Shown here: positions 5,886 through 6,778 of the stretch, one piece after another
Layout: each line of letters starts with the position of its first letter
Position numbering within the stretch: the first letter of the stretch is position 1
Source of the DNA: Clostridia bacterium
GTDB lineage: Bacteria; Bacillota; Clostridia; RGIG8785
Reading direction: 5' to 3'
NCBI GenBank assembly: GCA_017620795.1
Contig: JAGAUM010000155.1
Coordinates: 1 to 6,778, forward strand
Length of the DNA stretch: 6,778 nucleotides
Translations under genes and position numbers: made by a program
Notes under the pieces: generated by a model
Databases searched by the model: none
What the model saw: the letters and a program-made list of their open reading frames with translations, nothing else
What the model was told of the DNA's origin: nothing

Positions 5886-6778
5886 ATGAAACGATTTGGC
5901 TTATTGGGAAGAAAGCTTACCCACAGCTATTCTCCGCAAATCCATGAGGCTCTTTGTAATTACGAATACAAGCTCTACGAGAAAGAGCCTGAAGAAGTGA
6001 AGGCATTTTTGTCCGACAATGATCTTAACGGCTTAAATGTAACCATTCCATATAAAAAGAACGCTTTTGAGGCGTGTGACGAACTTTCCGAAACTGCTCA
6101 AAAGCTTCAAAATGTAAACACTATCATCCGCATGAATAACGGTCGTTTATACGGGCACAACACAGACTACTTCGGTTTTTCTTACATGCTTCAAAAAAGT
6201 GGTATTCCTGTTAAGTCGAAAAAAGTGTTGGTCCTTGGCAGTGGCGGAGCTTCTCTGACTGTTCAGGTTGTTTTAAAAGACCTGGGCGCACAGGTAGTAG
6301 TAATATCCCGTTCCGGCGATGATAACTACGAGAATTTAGAACGCCACGCTGATGCAGATGTCATTGTCAACACAACCCCTGTTGGAATGTACCCGAATAA
6401 CGGAAACGCACCATTGAGTTTAAAGCTTTTTCCGAAATTGATTGGAGTCTTGGATTTAATCTATAATCCGGCAAAAACCGCTCTTTTAATACAAGCAGAA
6501 GAGCTTGGCATTCCCTTCATCAATGGTCTTTCAATGTTAGTCGCACAAGCAAAGGAAAGTGCCGAACTGTTCATCGAAAGAAAGATTGCCGATACCGAAA
6601 TCGAACGAGTCTTGGCTGAAATGAAGTTCAAGATGCAAAACCTTATTCTCATCGGGATGCCAGGCTGCGGAAAAACTACCATTGGCAAGTTGTTGGCACA
6701 AAAAACAGGACGGGAATTCTTCGATTCTGATGCCTTGGTTGAGAAAAACACCGAATGCACCATTCCTGACATTTTCAA
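5886..6778 (+). CDS. aroE-aroK: shikimate dehydrogenase fused to shikimate kinase (3' end outside window)
   Basis: The frame is open from ATG 5886 to the window edge, 297 codons with no stop. Residues 1 to about 245 are shikimate dehydrogenase, which reduces 3-dehydroshikimate. Visible motifs are the shikimate-site HSYSP (13-17), NVTIPYK (51-57, catalytic-type K57), GHNTD (90-94, D94), the dinucleotide loop LGSGGAS (117-123) and GLSMLVAQA (214-222). The usual NRTxxR/K NADP motif is replaced by ISRSGDD (140-146), so cofactor preference is uncertain. From M250, after a very short linker, a shikimate kinase begins: QNLILIGMPGCGKTT contains a Walker A P-loop (257-264), and FFDSD (278-282) supplies the DxD-type substrate/magnesium aspartates. 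The kinase is cut off after about 48 residues. No ribosome binding site precedes the internal ATGs at 6621 and 6633, which supports one fused polypeptide carrying out steps 4 and 5 in sequence. Confidence 0.93.
   Translation, partial: MKRFGLLGRKLTHSYSPQIHEALCNYEYKLYEKEPEEVKAFLSDNDLNGLNVTIPYKKNAFEACDELSETAQKLQNVNTIIRMNNGRLYGHNTDYFGFSYMLQKSGIPVKSKKVLVLGSGGASLTVQVVLKDLGAQVVVISRSGDDNYENLERHADADVIVNTTPVGMYPNNGNAPLSLKLFPKLIGVLDLIYNPAKTALLIQAEELGIPFINGLSMLVAQAKESAELFIERKIADTEIERVLAEMKFKMQNLILIGMPGCGKTTIGKLLAQKTGREFFDSDALVEKNTECTIPDIF

Noticed and set aside
6621..6640. Separate start of shikimate kinase at ATG 6621 or 6633
   Set aside because: No ribosome binding site precedes either ATG and there is no stop between the domains, unlike all other junctions in this operon.

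Overview
The window lies inside one tightly packed, plus-strand operon for chorismate, phenylalanine and tyrosine biosynthesis. All genes point the same way and the gaps between them are 15 bases or less, some being overlaps. There is therefore no long non-coding stretch, and no promoter or terminator is visible; the operon's start and end lie outside the window. Strong AGGAG-type ribosome binding sites, the gene order, a B. subtilis-type (class I-beta) DAHP synthase, the 'CGESGSTLRF' EPSP synthase motif and the 'GQSHS' chorismate synthase motif together suggest a Clostridia-class Firmicute, probably an Oscillospiraceae/Ruminococcaceae-like anaerobe. This placement is an inference from remembered family features, not from a database search.

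Layout: the 3' end of DAHP synthase (aroF, 1-448, with a frameshift at about base 26); prephenate dehydrogenase (tyrA, 464-1294); 3-dehydroquinate synthase (aroB, 1291-2346); EPSP synthase (aroA, 2356-3627); chorismate synthase (aroC, 3620-4705, interrupted by an in-frame TAA at 3950-3952); a chorismate mutase/prephenate dehydratase/ACT fusion (pheA, 4720-5877); and a shikimate dehydrogenase fused in frame to shikimate kinase (aroE-aroK, 5886 to the window edge, open at its 3' end).

Together these genes encode steps 1, 2, 4, 5, 6 and 7 of the shikimate pathway plus the branches to phenylpyruvate and 4-hydroxyphenylpyruvate. The only common-pathway step not seen is 3-dehydroquinate dehydratase (aroD/aroQ), which may lie just past the right edge. 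The single chorismate mutase is the N-terminal domain of PheA, so it would feed both TyrA and the prephenate dehydratase. Feedback sensing is visible only as the ACT domain of PheA.

This is not a new system but a recognisable biosynthetic operon. The points worth a second look are the two lesions, a one-base deletion in aroF inside an inverted repeat and a Tyr-to-stop-like TAA in aroC directly followed by ATG, and the AroE-AroK fusion. Either lesion could be a sequencing or assembly error; if both are real, the first and last steps of the common pathway are disrupted.
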